Assembly (NCBI GenBank): GCA_965219305.1
Contig: OZ244725.1
Location: 3,720,001 to 3,784,000 of the forward strand
Length of the DNA stretch: 64,000 nt
Reading direction: 5' to 3'
DNA from: DATHTS01 sp965219305
GTDB lineage: Bacteria; Acidobacteriota; Blastocatellia; Pyrinomonadales; Pyrinomonadaceae
The position numbers were made by a program, and so were the translations under genes. Of this stretch, positions 8,279 through 18,235 are shown in pieces. Positions within the stretch are counted from its first letter, which is position 1, and each line of letters starts with the position of its first letter. Below the pieces are notes generated by a model. It ran no database searches, was not told where the DNA came from, and saw nothing but the letters and a program-made list of their open reading frames with translations.

Positions 8279-10192
8279 ATGAATTTATCCGTTCTTGATC
8301 AAATCATCGTCGTCGTATATCTGGCGGCAATAATGAGTATCGGTTTTGCGATGAAACGCCGCGCGGCGAAAGGAATGTCATCGTATTTTCTGGGCGGTCG
8401 GCAGCTTCCATGGTGGGCGTTAGCGATGTCGGGTTCGAGTTCTTATTTCGATATTACGGGAACGATGTGGATCGTTTCGACCTTTATCGCGCTCGGCTTA
8501 AAAGGAATGTGGGTGCATCTGCTCTGGGGATTTCCGATCACGGCGTTTTATTTCGCTTATATGGGCAAATGGATTCGCCGTTCGGACGCGATGACTGGCG
8601 CGGAATGGATGAAAACTCGATTCGGAAATGATAAATCCGGCGATATTGCGCGGCTTTCCTATACGATTTTCGCAATTTTGACAATTTCCGCACTGCTTGG
8701 ATATTCGGCAATCGGAATGGGAAAATTCGGCGCGATTTTTCTTCATTTTGAACCGCGCAGTATAAATTTGGGAATTACTACAATTTCTCTAACCGGCGAA
8801 AATATTTGCGCGACCTTGATCTTATTGGTAACAGGAATTTATGTGGTTTTAGGCGGTCTGCACGGCATCGTCAGAGTCGAGATCGCGCAGACAATTGTTT
8901 TAAGCATCGGCGCAATTCTTTTTGCGATTGTCGGTTATATGCACTTCGACGCAGCGCAGTTTGCGGACAAAATTCCGAACGGTTGGTATGACATTATGCC
9001 TTCGATCAGACCGGAAGCGTTGCAGGGTTTGGTTTCCGGCGGAACGGATTATTCGTTCTTCGGTGCGTTGGTGGCGGTTTGGGTTTTGAAAGGATTTTTG
9101 CTTTGTTTGAGCGGTCCCGAACAACTTTACGATTTTCAGCGTTTTCTTGCGGCGAAAGATGAGCGCGATGCTTCAAAACTCGGCGCACTTTGGGGAATTA
9201 TTCACACTTTGCGCTGGAGTTTTGCGATGTCAATCGCGGTGATGGCGATTATGGGAATCGGTAACGCGGTTTTAGACGCGCGTTTGAAAGACGATCCCGA
9301 AACTGCTCTGCCTTTGATTATCGGTTCAATGCTTCCGGTCGGACTCGTCGGATTTATGTTGGCGGCTTTGCTTTCGGGATTTTTGGCGACATTTAGTTCG
9401 ACGGTCAACGGCGGCGCGGCTTATCTCGTGAAAGACGTTTATCAGCGTTACATCAATCCTGATGCGGACGAAAAAACTCTGATTCGGATGAGTTACGTTT
9501 CATCCGCGCTTTTGATCGTCATCGGTTTAATAATTTCTTATTTCGGAACTTCGATCAACACGGCGTTTTTGTGGATTTTCGGAACGCTCGCCGCCGGAAT
9601 TCTGCCGCCGAATGTTCTGCGTTGGTATTGGTGGCGTTTGAACGGTCAAGGTTATGCGGCTGGCGTTTTCGGCGGGATGATCTTATCGCTCGGACAAGTT
9701 TTTCTGGACACGGCGGTTTTAGATAATCCGCTTCCGCTTTACATCGGATTTCCGGTTATCGCTTTATTTTCAACAGTAATCACGATTGCTGTTTCGCTCT
9801 TGACCGAGCCGACGAATATCGAAACGCTCAAGAATTTTTACAGCAAAGTTCAGCCCGCAGGTTTCTGGAAACCTGCGAAAGCGGCGGTTCTATCGGAAAA
9901 TCCGGGTTTCAAAAAACAGCAGACATTCGGACGCGAAGCCTTAAATACTTTTGTCGGAGTTATCGGAATTACCGCGCTTTACACGGCGATGCTTTATCTC
10001 GTTCTGCATCTGCACACCATCGCATTTACGCTGCTCGGAATTACAGTAATAACAGTCATTATACTTTATTTCACTTGGTATAAATATCTGCCGCCGCCTT
10101 CTGCGCCGCCTTCGGAAGAAGAGGAAAACGCCAGAGCGCGAAGCGAAGCGAATCCGCTTAAAAACGACGAGATCATCACGGAGGGAATATGA
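8279..10192 (+). CDS. SSS-family sodium:solute symporter
   Basis: A 637-residue inner-membrane protein with about 13-14 hydrophobic segments. The fold is shown by the SSS N-terminus (YFLGGRQLPWWALAMSGSSS) and the conserved SGFLATFSSTVNGGAAYLVKDVY segment. The family couples sodium entry to import of sugars, uronates or other organic solutes. Its place as first gene after a palindromic operator, and ahead of an SDR, a sugar-binding protein and an Oar receptor, points to a monosaccharide or sugar acid substrate. The C-terminal about 40 residues are hydrophilic, with a run of acidic residues. The stop overlaps the following SDR start (ATGA), so the two are translationally coupled. Confidence 0.9.
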   Translation: MNLSVLDQIIVVVYLAAIMSIGFAMKRRAAKGMSSYFLGGRQLPWWALAMSGSSSYFDITGTMWIVSTFIALGLKGMWVHLLWGFPITAFYFAYMGKWIRRSDAMTGAEWMKTRFGNDKSGDIARLSYTIFAILTISALLGYSAIGMGKFGAIFLHFEPRSINLGITTISLTGENICATLILLVTGIYVVLGGLHGIVRVEIAQTIVLSIGAILFAIVGYMHFDAAQFADKIPNGWYDIMPSIRPEALQGLVSGGTDYSFFGALVAVWVLKGFLLCLSGPEQLYDFQRFLAAKDERDASKLGALWGIIHTLRWSFAMSIAVMAIMGIGNAVLDARLKDDPETALPLIIGSMLPVGLVGFMLAALLSGFLATFSSTVNGGAAYLVKDVYQRYINPDADEKTLIRMSYVSSALLIVIGLIISYFGTSINTAFLWIFGTLAAGILPPNVLRWYWWRLNGQGYAAGVFGGMILSLGQVFLDTAVLDNPLPLYIGFPVIALFSTVITIAVSLLTEPTNIETLKNFYSKVQPAGFWKPAKAAVLSENPGFKKQQTFGREALNTFVGVIGITALYTAMLYLVLHLHTIAFTLLGITVITVIILYFTWYKYLPPPSAPPSEEEENARARSEANPLKNDEIITEGI

Positions 10193-10974
10193 ACTTTGAC
10201 GGAAAAGCAATCATTGTAACCGGCGGAGCGTTAGGCATCGGTCAAGCGGCGTGCGAAATTTTCGCCGAACGCGGCGCGAGCGTGGCGATTCTCGATTGGG
10301 ACGAAAAAGCGGGCAATGAAACCTGCGAAAATATCGAATCGAAAGGCGGAAAAGCGATCTTTGAAAAAGTTAATGTCGCCGATTTCGAAGCGGTAAAAAA
10401 CGCCGTCGGAAATGTGCGTGAAACATTCGGCAGAATTGATTCGCTCGTTGTCAGCGCGGGAATTCAGCGATACGGAACGGCAACTTCGACGACCGAAGAC
10501 GGTTGGAACGAAGTTTTGGATGTGAACTTAAAAGGCGCGTGGAACGCCGCGCGAGCCGTAATTCCTTTTTTACAGGAATCCGGCGGCGGTTCGATCGTTA
10601 ATGTTTCATCCGTTCAAGCATTGGCGAGTCAACAAAATGTTTTAGCTTACACGATCAGCAAACACGGACTTTTGGGCTTAACACGCTCAATGGCGATGGA
10701 TTTTGCGAAAGATAAAATTCGCTCCAACGCCGTCTGTCCGGGAACGGTTGATACGCCGATGCTCAAATGGGCGGCATCATTAGACCCGAATCCGCAATCG
10801 GTTTACGACGCTTGCAACAAAATGCACCCGTTGGGACGAATCGCCGCGCCGCGCGAAATAGCCGAAGTCGTCGCTTTTCTCGCGCACGAAAGTTCTTCTT
10901 TCGTAACCGGTGCGATTTGGACGGTTGACGGCGGACTTTTAACGCAGATCGGCGGCGTGCCGGACACAAAATAA
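10189..10974 (+). CDS. Short-chain dehydrogenase/reductase (classical SDR)
   Basis: A 261-residue classical SDR. It has the Rossmann glycine motif TGGALGIGQ near residues 11-19, an acidic residue at the end of beta-2 (LDWDEK) suggesting NAD preference, a VSAG version of the NNAG motif, Ser in NVSSVQ, and the catalytic Tyr154-x3-Lys158 (YTISK). It is translationally coupled to the SSS symporter, so it should act on the imported compound or its product. Sugar dehydrogenases that convert L-fucose, L-rhamnose or similar sugars to lactones belong to this class. That role would supply the first step of the pathway whose later enzymes lie at 21768-26224, but this is inference. Confidence 0.85.
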   Translation: MNFDGKAIIVTGGALGIGQAACEIFAERGASVAILDWDEKAGNETCENIESKGGKAIFEKVNVADFEAVKNAVGNVRETFGRIDSLVVSAGIQRYGTATSTTEDGWNEVLDVNLKGAWNAARAVIPFLQESGGGSIVNVSSVQALASQQNVLAYTISKHGLLGLTRSMAMDFAKDKIRSNAVCPGTVDTPMLKWAASLDPNPQSVYDACNKMHPLGRIAAPREIAEVVAFLAHESSSFVTGAIWTVDGGLLTQIGGVPDTK

Positions 10975-11012
10975 AGATAAAGGAAAAAATAAAAATTAGA
11001 GAGGAAATTATT

Positions 11013-12053
11013 ATGAGTCAAACAGGAACAGCGGAAAATCATCCGCCGGTTACGGCATACAATCCGCCGCCGGGTCTCGATGAAGCGATAAAAGCGGTGA
11101 AACTCGTCGAAGCGAAAAAAACGCCGAAGAAAATCGGTTATCTGACAAATTACAGTTTTCATATCTGGTATCAGATCGTAATCGAGATTCTGGAAAGACG
11201 CGGCGCACAATACGGCGCGGAGATCGTCGTCAAAGATGCCGATTTGAGTGTTGAAAATCAAATAAATCAGGCGCGTGAAATGCTAAAAGAAGTTGATGCG
11301 CTGATCTTAACTCCGGCGGCGACCGAAGGTTTGGAAGAAATTCTGGCAATGGCTGAAAAAGCCGGAAAACCCGTCGTTATCGAAGCAAATCCGGTTGAAG
11401 GAATGTCCACGATGGTGGCGATCTGCGACTATGACGCGGGCTATGATCTCGGCGTTTGGGTCGGCGAAAACGTGAAAAACGAAGATGGTTCGCCGCTTCG
11501 GATTTTAGATGTCGGTCTGCCGCAGCTTCGCCCGTGTCTTATAAGAAGCGAAGGATTTATCGAAGGCGTAAAAAGCGTTCAGTCGGATGCAGTCGTCGTC
11601 GCTTCGATTAACGGCGAAGCGACACCTTCGATTGCGCGCAAAGCCGCGCTCGAAACCTTAAAAGAAACCGGCGATGTTGACGTTATTTTTGCGATGGACG
11701 ACGAAACCGGGCAAGGTGCGTATCAAGGCTATGTAGATGCCGGATTTGATGCCGATAAGGTAATTGTCGCCGGATTCGGACTTGCAGGTGAACACGAAAA
11801 AGATTGGCTTATGCGCCGCGAAGCCTTAAAAGTAAGCGCGGCAATGTTCCCCGAATATGTCGGACTTCGCTGTATTGACGGCGTTATCAAGTTGTTCGAC
11901 GGGCAAAAAGTTAATGTCCGCGACGTAACTCCGACCGTGCCGATGACGGCGGATATGCTCGAAAAATATTATCCGAAAACGGGCGGAGTTTGGACACCGG
12001 ATTTTGAAGCGATCGCCGCACTTACCGTAAAAAGTGATTGTACGAAAGTTTAG
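11013..12053 (+). CDS. Periplasmic-binding-protein-fold sugar-binding protein lacking a signal peptide
   Basis: A 346-residue type-I periplasmic binding protein fold (ribose-binding/LacI-like, PF13407 type). The core segments are KKIGYLTNYSFHIWYQIV, NQINQAREML, DALILTPAATEGL, DVIFAMDDETGQGAY and VIVAGFGLAGEHEK. It starts MSQTGTAENHPP with no hydrophobic signal or lipobox, and no DNA-binding domain precedes the fold. There are no ABC permease or ATPase genes nearby. The neighbours are an SSS symporter/SDR pair upstream and an Oar receptor downstream. It may be a cytosolic ligand sensor or carrier. A ribosome-binding AGAGGA stands about 8 bp before the ATG. Confidence 0.75.
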   Translation: MSQTGTAENHPPVTAYNPPPGLDEAIKAVKLVEAKKTPKKIGYLTNYSFHIWYQIVIEILERRGAQYGAEIVVKDADLSVENQINQAREMLKEVDALILTPAATEGLEEILAMAEKAGKPVVIEANPVEGMSTMVAICDYDAGYDLGVWVGENVKNEDGSPLRILDVGLPQLRPCLIRSEGFIEGVKSVQSDAVVVASINGEATPSIARKAALETLKETGDVDVIFAMDDETGQGAYQGYVDAGFDADKVIVAGFGLAGEHEKDWLMRREALKVSAAMFPEYVGLRCIDGVIKLFDGQKVNVRDVTPTVPMTADMLEKYYPKTGGVWTPDFEAIAALTVKSDCTKV

Positions 12054-12088
12054 CAGAAGTTATCAGGGAAAAATTTTGGAGATTTAAG

Positions 12089-15000
12089 ATGAAAAATTTA
12101 TTTGGAAGTAAAATCAAACAGGCAATTTATATTTTGGGAATTACATTATTTCTCTCAATCGGTATTTTTGCACAATCGAATACGGGTTCGATTACCGGAG
12201 TTGTCAAAGATACAAACGGTGCGGTCGTCGCAAATGCAACCGTTGTCGTAACGAATGCCGGAACGAACGAATCGCGCACCGTGCAGACTGATTCAGATGG
12301 ACGTTATGATGTTCCGTCGCTTTCGACCGGAGTTTACAAAATTACCGTTTCGGCAAGCGGTTTTCAGGAAACGACCGTCAGCGAAGCACGTCTCGCCGTC
12401 GGTGAAAAAGCACGTTTTGACGTAAATCTAAGTGTCGGACAAGTTGGTGCGACCGTCGTCGTTTCCGCCGATCAAACGACGGTTGACACGGAAACTTCGA
12501 CCATCGGCGACACGATAACTTCGGCACGCATTTCAGATTCGCCGGTTAACGGGCGCGATTTTACGCAATTATTGTCAACAATTCCGGGGTCGGTTCAAAG
12601 TACGAATCAATTCCAGACGAGCATCAACGGAATTCCTTCGACCTTCGGCGGAGCGAGCGTTTTAGTTGACGGCATTGATGCGAGCCGCGTAGATGTCAAC
12701 GGAACTTCTAATGTTTTGGGTCGCATCGAATCGCGCGTCAACCGCGTTTCGCTCGACAGTATTCAGGAAGTTCAGGTCGTCGAGCAAAACTATTCGGCGC
12801 AATACGGGCAAGCACTCGGTGCGGTCATTAATCCGATCACGAAATCGGGAACGAATGAATTTCACGGCAGTGCGTTCGAGTATTTCCGCAATGAAGCTCT
12901 CGACGCGCCGGACGCGCTCGCAGGCAGACAGAGATTTCGTCTTAATCAATTCGGCGGAAGCGTAAGCGGACCCATAAAGGAAGACAAATTATTTTTCTTT
13001 ACGAATTATGAAGGCGTTCGCCAGAGCCGCGGACAGACGTTTGACGTTACTACGCCGCTCGCTTCTTTCCGCTCGACATTTTCGCCGACGATTCGTCCGG
13101 TTCTCGACACGATTCCGCTGCCGTTTTTGCCGAGTTATGATCGAGACCCCGTAACAGGCGATCCGGTATTAGACTTGCTATACGGAAGATATGTCGGTCA
13201 AAGAATCGCCGATCTTCGTGAAGACACCGGTTCCGTAAAAATTGATTGGCAGCAGAGCGACAGAAGCCAATTTTCGGCTCGTTACAATATAAACGATTCT
13301 GATACGGACGTGCCTTACGGCGTAGGAACAAATCAATATGCAAACGGAAAACTCCGCGTTCAGCTCTTCAAACTTTCGCACAATTACGTTTTCGACGGCT
13401 CAACCGTCAATGAATTCGGTTTCGGTATAAATCACAATTATACAAACACGGGCGCAGGAGACACGACTTTGCCGAGATTCGATTTTTCGTTTGTTGATTT
13501 TCGAATAAATCCGATCGGTCCGGCACAGTTCGAACAGGAAAGAACTGGCGACGTTTATCAATTTTTAGACACGATTTCCACGGTTCGCGGAAATCATTCG
13601 TTGAAAGCCGGTGTGGATATTCGTCTTAATCGCCGTTCGGCATTTTCCGCACAGCAAGATACGCTGACATTCTTTTCAAAGACGGATTTTGCAAATAACG
13701 CACCGTTTATCATTGCCCGCGCCGGAAATCCTAAATTAAATTACGCCAATGAAAACTTTTCGTTTTTCATAAATGATGACTGGAAAGCGCATCCGAGACT
13801 TTCGTTAAATCTCGGATTGCGATACGAGGTCAGCACGGTCAGCCGCGAGAAAAACGGTCTGCTGCAAAATTTCGATCTTGCTACGTTAAGTTACACCGCA
13901 CCGGGCGAAAAAATTCACAATGTGGATAAAAATAATTTCGGTCCGCGTGTCGGGTTCGCCTTCGACGTTTTCGGAACTCAGAAAACAGTGCTTCGCGGCG
14001 GTTACGGTATTTTTTACAACCGCGAACTTCCGGCAAGTTTCGGCTCGCCGCAAGCAAATTCATTCCCGCAGGTTTCGACCGATCTTTTGGATCTTTTCGA
14101 TCCGGTATTGTGTCCGAATCCTCCGTCAACTTTTGCTTATCCGGTTGACCCGGCGGCATTTGCTTGCGGACAAGCCTCCGCATACGCCATCGAAAAAGAC
14201 TTGAAAACGGCGATGGCGCAGCAATGGTCGCTTAATGTTCAGCAGGACATCGGGGTGGGCGTGCTTACGGTCGGCTATGTCGGCAATCACGTAACGCATA
14301 TTCTAACCGACGGCGTAGTTACGCCGATCAACATTAATCGCGCCGATCCGGTTACGACAGTTCGCCCGTTGAGCAAAGCTTACGGCGATATTTTCCTCGT
14401 CGGCGGTTATCCGCAATCGAATTATAATGCGATGCAGGTAACTTTTAAGCGAAATCTGGCTCAGGGTTTGCGTTTTAACGCAAATTACACTTGGTCGCAT
14501 ACTATTGATGATGTCGTCGGATTTTTCAAAGATTATCAGGACGAAAATAATGCGCGAGCTGAAAGAGCGAGTTCAGATCAGGACGTTCGTCATAATTTCA
14601 CGTTCGATGCAGGTTATGATGTTCCTTTCAGAAAATTCTACGAGAATGGTCCGGGTTGGCTGCTCGACGGTTGGCAGTTAAATACAATAATTCAGGCTCG
14701 CAGCGGTTTACCTGTAAATGTTACGAGAACCGGCGGAAGTTTCGGCGGTTTCTCTTTCAGACCCAATGTCGTTCCCGGAGTTGATCCGTACTGTTCCAAT
14801 TACAGCTTGCCGAACTGCCAATTTAACGCGGCGGCATTTACTGATCCGGGAGCGGGCGTTTTCGGAAATGCCGGACGCAATCTCTTGCGCGGACCGAATT
14901 TCACACAGGTTGACGCTTCGCTTTTCAAAAACACGAGATTGTCCGAAACGACTGCTCTGCAATTGCGTCTTGAAGTTTTCAATCTGTTTAATTTTGCTAA

Positions 15001-15157
15001 TTACGCTGATCCGTCCGGCGGTTTGTCGTGCGGCGGCGCAGTTGGTTCTTGTGCTGAGTTCGGCAAAAGCAACTCGACGGTCGGCAATCAACAGGGCGGA
15101 TTGCTCGGATTTGGCGGACCGCGACAGATTCAGCTTTCGGCACGATTTACTTTTTAG
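12089..15157 (+). CDS. Oar-type TonB-dependent outer-membrane receptor
   Basis: A 1022-residue outer-membrane protein. The start at 12089 is chosen because it has a GGAG ribosome-binding site and begins a clear signal peptide (MKNLFGSKIKQ, then a hydrophobic stretch ending IGIFAQ). A longer frame from 12038 would overlap the previous gene. Residues about 30-110 form a carboxypeptidase-regulatory-like beta-sandwich (GSITGVVKDTNGAVVANATV), followed by a plug (SPVNGRDFTQLLSTIPG, GASVLVDGID) and a beta-barrel ending in aromatic ARFTF. This architecture is widespread in Acidobacteriota, where such receptors import oligosaccharides or other large ligands through TonB. No SusD-like partner is present. 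It probably imports the glycan processed by the downstream glycosidases. Confidence 0.92.
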   Translation: MKNLFGSKIKQAIYILGITLFLSIGIFAQSNTGSITGVVKDTNGAVVANATVVVTNAGTNESRTVQTDSDGRYDVPSLSTGVYKITVSASGFQETTVSEARLAVGEKARFDVNLSVGQVGATVVVSADQTTVDTETSTIGDTITSARISDSPVNGRDFTQLLSTIPGSVQSTNQFQTSINGIPSTFGGASVLVDGIDASRVDVNGTSNVLGRIESRVNRVSLDSIQEVQVVEQNYSAQYGQALGAVINPITKSGTNEFHGSAFEYFRNEALDAPDALAGRQRFRLNQFGGSVSGPIKEDKLFFFTNYEGVRQSRGQTFDVTTPLASFRSTFSPTIRPVLDTIPLPFLPSYDRDPVTGDPVLDLLYGRYVGQRIADLREDTGSVKIDWQQSDRSQFSARYNINDSDTDVPYGVGTNQYANGKLRVQLFKLSHNYVFDGSTVNEFGFGINHNYTNTGAGDTTLPRFDFSFVDFRINPIGPAQFEQERTGDVYQFLDTISTVRGNHSLKAGVDIRLNRRSAFSAQQDTLTFFSKTDFANNAPFIIARAGNPKLNYANENFSFFINDDWKAHPRLSLNLGLRYEVSTVSREKNGLLQNFDLATLSYTAPGEKIHNVDKNNFGPRVGFAFDVFGTQKTVLRGGYGIFYNRELPASFGSPQANSFPQVSTDLLDLFDPVLCPNPPSTFAYPVDPAAFACGQASAYAIEKDLKTAMAQQWSLNVQQDIGVGVLTVGYVGNHVTHILTDGVVTPININRADPVTTVRPLSKAYGDIFLVGGYPQSNYNAMQVTFKRNLAQGLRFNANYTWSHTIDDVVGFFKDYQDENNARAERASSDQDVRHNFTFDAGYDVPFRKFYENGPGWLLDGWQLNTIIQARSGLPVNVTRTGGSFGGFSFRPNVVPGVDPYCSNYSLPNCQFNAAAFTDPGAGVFGNAGRNLLRGPNFTQVDASLFKNTRLSETTALQLRLEVFNLFNFANYADPSGGLSCGGAVGSCAEFGKSNSTVGNQQGGLLGFGGPRQIQLSARFTF

Positions 15158-15170
15158 TAAATTTTCACCC

Positions 15171-15234
15171 GGAAAGTTTTGAGTTTCGTTTATAAAACCA
15201 GCAAACAAAACTTAAACGAAACTCAAAACTTTCC
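15171..15234. repeat. Perfect 22-bp inverted repeat (snap-back element)
   Basis: Arms at 15171-15192 and 15213-15234 are perfect 22-bp complements (beginning GGAAAGTTTTGAGTTTCG), separated by a 20-nt loop. It lies 13 bp after the Oar receptor stop and about 40 bp before the next start. No T-run follows the stem directly, so it is not a canonical terminator. It may protect the receptor mRNA 3' end or attenuate transcription of the glycosidase genes. Confidence 0.85.
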
Positions 15235-15274
15235 AAACCATTTTTTTATGAGACGAATTTTAAGCGAGAGAACA

Positions 15275-18124
15275 ATGACCTGCAAAAGAATTTTTATTTT
15301 ACAAATATTTTTACTTTTATTTTGTAGTTCTGCGATTAATATTTCGGCTCAAACAAAACTTCCCGCAAGTTCTATTAAAACGATTTACATTACGCCGACT
15401 TCGCATTATGATTTCGGATTTGTCGAACCACCCGACGCTGTTCGTGAGCGCGCGGCGCGGCATATTGACGAAGTGATTCGCGTGGCGGAATCTGATCCGA
15501 ATTTTCGCTGGACGATTGAAAGCGTCTGGCAGTTGAATGAATGGCTCAAGCGGCAGAAAAAACCGACTTCCGTTTTGCCGAAAGACAACGCGAAAATTTT
15601 GCGTTTGATGAAACTTATCAAGAGCGGACAGATCGCGCTTTCGACTTCGTGGGGCAGTATGCACACAGATTTTATGGGCGCGGAAGAATTAAATCGTTTG
15701 ACTTACGATTACGCGAAACTGGCGCGAACTTACGGCATCGAATCGGAACTTGCGCTGATGGACGACGTTCCCGGTCATCCGACTTCGATTCCGTCGGTTT
15801 TAGCCGCAAGCGGCACGAAATATTTGACCGTCGGCGCGAATCTTTTTATCGGCGAAGCGACTTCGCTCGCGCCGGGAAAAGTGCCGTTTTACTGGCAATC
15901 GCCCGACGGCGGCAAAGTTTTGACGTGGGTTTCGCAAAGCACTCGCGGCGGTTACACGGAAGGAATGACGGATTTTTATCTCGATCCGTATTCGCTTGAT
16001 CCATACACGAACAAAACGCCGTTCGAAATGTTCAATAAGGAACTCGCGGGCAAGAAAACGCCGCTCGAAATTCAGGAAATCGGCGTTACGGAATTATTGA
16101 ATCGTTACAATAAAGCGGGTTACAAATACGACGCGGTGATGACGTATTACGCGCACGATTTTGTCGAGCCGACGAATGTTTTGAATCTCGAAAAAGCGGT
16201 CAAAGAATGGAACGCAAAACATAAGGAAGTTCAATTAAAAATCGCCACGCCGAACGAATTTTTGAAATATATCGAAACGAAATACGGCTCGCAAATCCCG
16301 ACTTTCAAAGGCGAATGGTCTGGACTTTGGTCGGAAGCAAAAACGCAATCACCGCGCATTTCCGCGTTGGCGCGTTACGCTCACGATCATACGCCCGCGA
16401 CGGAAACTTTGTGGAGCGCGATTGCGATGACCAAAAATATTCCGTTTCCGGTCGGCAATTTCACGGGAATTTACGATTCGATGCTGACGTATGACGAACA
16501 CAGCGGCGCGGGAAATAACGGTTGGATTCAATTAAACAGCCGCCAGCCGCTCGAAGAGCAAAATCGGCAATACGTCCGCTATATGAACACGGCGACGGAC
16601 GAAATTGACTTTCTTTTGAAGCAAGGTTTGGGCGTTATCACGCAGCCTTCGCGTTACGATTCGCAGTTTCCGTCGAAAGGCAAAGATGTCTGGAACACGA
16701 TTGTTTACAACGGTTTATCGTGGGAAAGAAATGATGTCGTCAAAATAAAATCGCCGCGCGAGAATTTAAAAATTAAAGAAATCAAAGATTTAACGAACAA
16801 TCAAAAAATCGCGTTCGACATTAACGAGAACAGCGAAGCGGTTTTTATCGCGTCGAATATTCCGTCTTTGGGTTATAAAACTTACGAAATCACGACCGAA
16901 GCGGGCAGAAATGTTTCGACTTTGAAAGCGGACGAAAATGAATTAAACGCGGCAAATAAAATGTTTGCAGTGAAAATGCGTTCCGACGGAAACGTCGAAA
17001 GCATTAAAAATCTTTTGACCAACCGCGAACTCGTCAATAGCAAAGGCGAACTTCCGTTTAACGAACTTTTGCGCGTCGAAGGAAATGACGCATCGAAAAT
17101 CGCTTATCCGTTTGCGCCGAAAATTAGCGTTAAACGCGGCGAGCAAATGACGCAGATCTGGGTTGAACGTGCGCGTTCGGCTTATCCTTTGACGATTTTG
17201 ACGATTTACGACAATCTCGACCGCGTGGAAATTCACAATGAACTCGACGGCGCGAAAATGCCATTTGTCGGCGGCGATAAAAATTGGAACGATTCATATT
17301 ATTTTGCGTTTCCGTTCAATGTTTCAGCGAACAATTTGAAAGTAAAACGCGGCGGTCAGAAATGGTTCGACCGCTTGCCCGACGATTATCTTCCGGGCGC
17401 GCGAAACGATTCGGTGACGACACAGCATTTGATCGGAATGACCGACGGAAATTCGTCCGCGTTGCTGGCGCATCGGCAGGCTTTTCATTTTATTTATCCG
17501 GGATTTGTTGACACGAAACTGCGCCCGAAAGACGCGGAAAAAGGTTTTCCGGCGATGTTTACCGGAAAATTTCCTTTGCCCGAAGCGACCGTTTATTCAC
17601 GCGCCGTGCGCCGCTCGAATCAAGCCGACACGCACGATCTCGGCGTGATAAATATGCCGACGGTCGAGCCGGGAATTGACGGAAATTACGTTTTCGATTA
17701 CGCGGTTGCGGCGGACGGGAAATTTGACGATGTAAAGGCTTGGGAAATGGGCGCGAATTTTAATTTGCCGTTTCTCGCCGAATACACGAACGCTTTGCCG
17801 TCGAGTTTGAGTTACAGTTTTTTCAACATCAACGCGACGAATGTGCAGATAGTTGACGTGAAAACGATTTCCGATGAAGTCGTGCGCGGCGAAGTTTCCG
17901 CCACGCCGCTCGATCCGCAATTAAATAAAATTTTCGTTATTCGCTTGCAGGAATTTGCCGGAAAAGCAACAACGGCGCAGATCAATTTGCCCGTAAAAAT
18001 CAAATCGGCGCAGATCGTAAATTTGACGGAAAGCAAAGTTTTGCAGAATGTTGCGAACATTTCGCCGTTGACGGTCGAACTTAAACCGTTTGAAACGAAA
18101 ACGGTGAAATTTGAAATTGAGTAA
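15275..18124 (+). CDS. Secreted GH38-like glycosidase (alpha-mannosidase-like, DUF5054 type)
   Basis: A 949-residue exported protein. The start at 15275 is preferred because a GAGAG ribosome-binding site precedes it and a signal peptide follows (MTCKRIFILQ then a hydrophobic core ending NISAQ). A longer frame from 15179 begins inside a hairpin. The catalytic domain resembles the GH38 N-terminal barrel: TPTSHYDFGF supplies zinc-ligand-like His44 and Asp46, and MDDVPGH (Asp163/Asp164) sits where GH38 enzymes have the DxFGH nucleophile. The C-terminal half contains beta-sandwich segments. GH38 enzymes are zinc-dependent alpha-mannosidases, but this divergent branch could act on another sugar. 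It follows the Oar receptor and precedes another glycosidase on the same strand. Confidence 0.7.
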   Translation: MTCKRIFILQIFLLLFCSSAINISAQTKLPASSIKTIYITPTSHYDFGFVEPPDAVRERAARHIDEVIRVAESDPNFRWTIESVWQLNEWLKRQKKPTSVLPKDNAKILRLMKLIKSGQIALSTSWGSMHTDFMGAEELNRLTYDYAKLARTYGIESELALMDDVPGHPTSIPSVLAASGTKYLTVGANLFIGEATSLAPGKVPFYWQSPDGGKVLTWVSQSTRGGYTEGMTDFYLDPYSLDPYTNKTPFEMFNKELAGKKTPLEIQEIGVTELLNRYNKAGYKYDAVMTYYAHDFVEPTNVLNLEKAVKEWNAKHKEVQLKIATPNEFLKYIETKYGSQIPTFKGEWSGLWSEAKTQSPRISALARYAHDHTPATETLWSAIAMTKNIPFPVGNFTGIYDSMLTYDEHSGAGNNGWIQLNSRQPLEEQNRQYVRYMNTATDEIDFLLKQGLGVITQPSRYDSQFPSKGKDVWNTIVYNGLSWERNDVVKIKSPRENLKIKEIKDLTNNQKIAFDINENSEAVFIASNIPSLGYKTYEITTEAGRNVSTLKADENELNAANKMFAVKMRSDGNVESIKNLLTNRELVNSKGELPFNELLRVEGNDASKIAYPFAPKISVKRGEQMTQIWVERARSAYPLTILTIYDNLDRVEIHNELDGAKMPFVGGDKNWNDSYYFAFPFNVSANNLKVKRGGQKWFDRLPDDYLPGARNDSVTTQHLIGMTDGNSSALLAHRQAFHFIYPGFVDTKLRPKDAEKGFPAMFTGKFPLPEATVYSRAVRRSNQADTHDLGVINMPTVEPGIDGNYVFDYAVAADGKFDDVKAWEMGANFNLPFLAEYTNALPSSLSYSFFNINATNVQIVDVKTISDEVVRGEVSATPLDPQLNKIFVIRLQEFAGKATTAQINLPVKIKSAQIVNLTESKVLQNVANISPLTVELKPFETKTVKFEIE

Positions 18125-18125
18125 A

Positions 18126-18227
18126 GTCGGGAGCGCAGGCAGCTTGCCTGCGTGTATAAATTCTTCCGGCATTGAAAAAAAATCGCCTCTTACGAGGCGT
18201 GGCAGGCAAGATGCCTGCGCTCCCGAC
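18126..18227. repeat. 102-bp palindromic element with GGGAGCGCAGGC ends
   Basis: Outer arms of about 26 bp (GTCGGGAGCGCAGGCA and onward; one mismatch) are complementary at 18126-18151 and 18202-18227. An inner perfect hairpin, CGCCTC-TTAC-GAGGCG, lies at 18184-18199. The element fills the gap between the GH38-like stop and the next start. Its form is that of a REP- or MITE-like dispersed element. Confidence 0.8.
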
Positions 18228-18235
18228 GAAAGATT

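Noticed and set aside
12038..12088. Longer N-terminus for the Oar receptor
   Set aside because: It would overlap the binding-protein gene and hide the signal peptide; the GGAG site supports ATG 12089.
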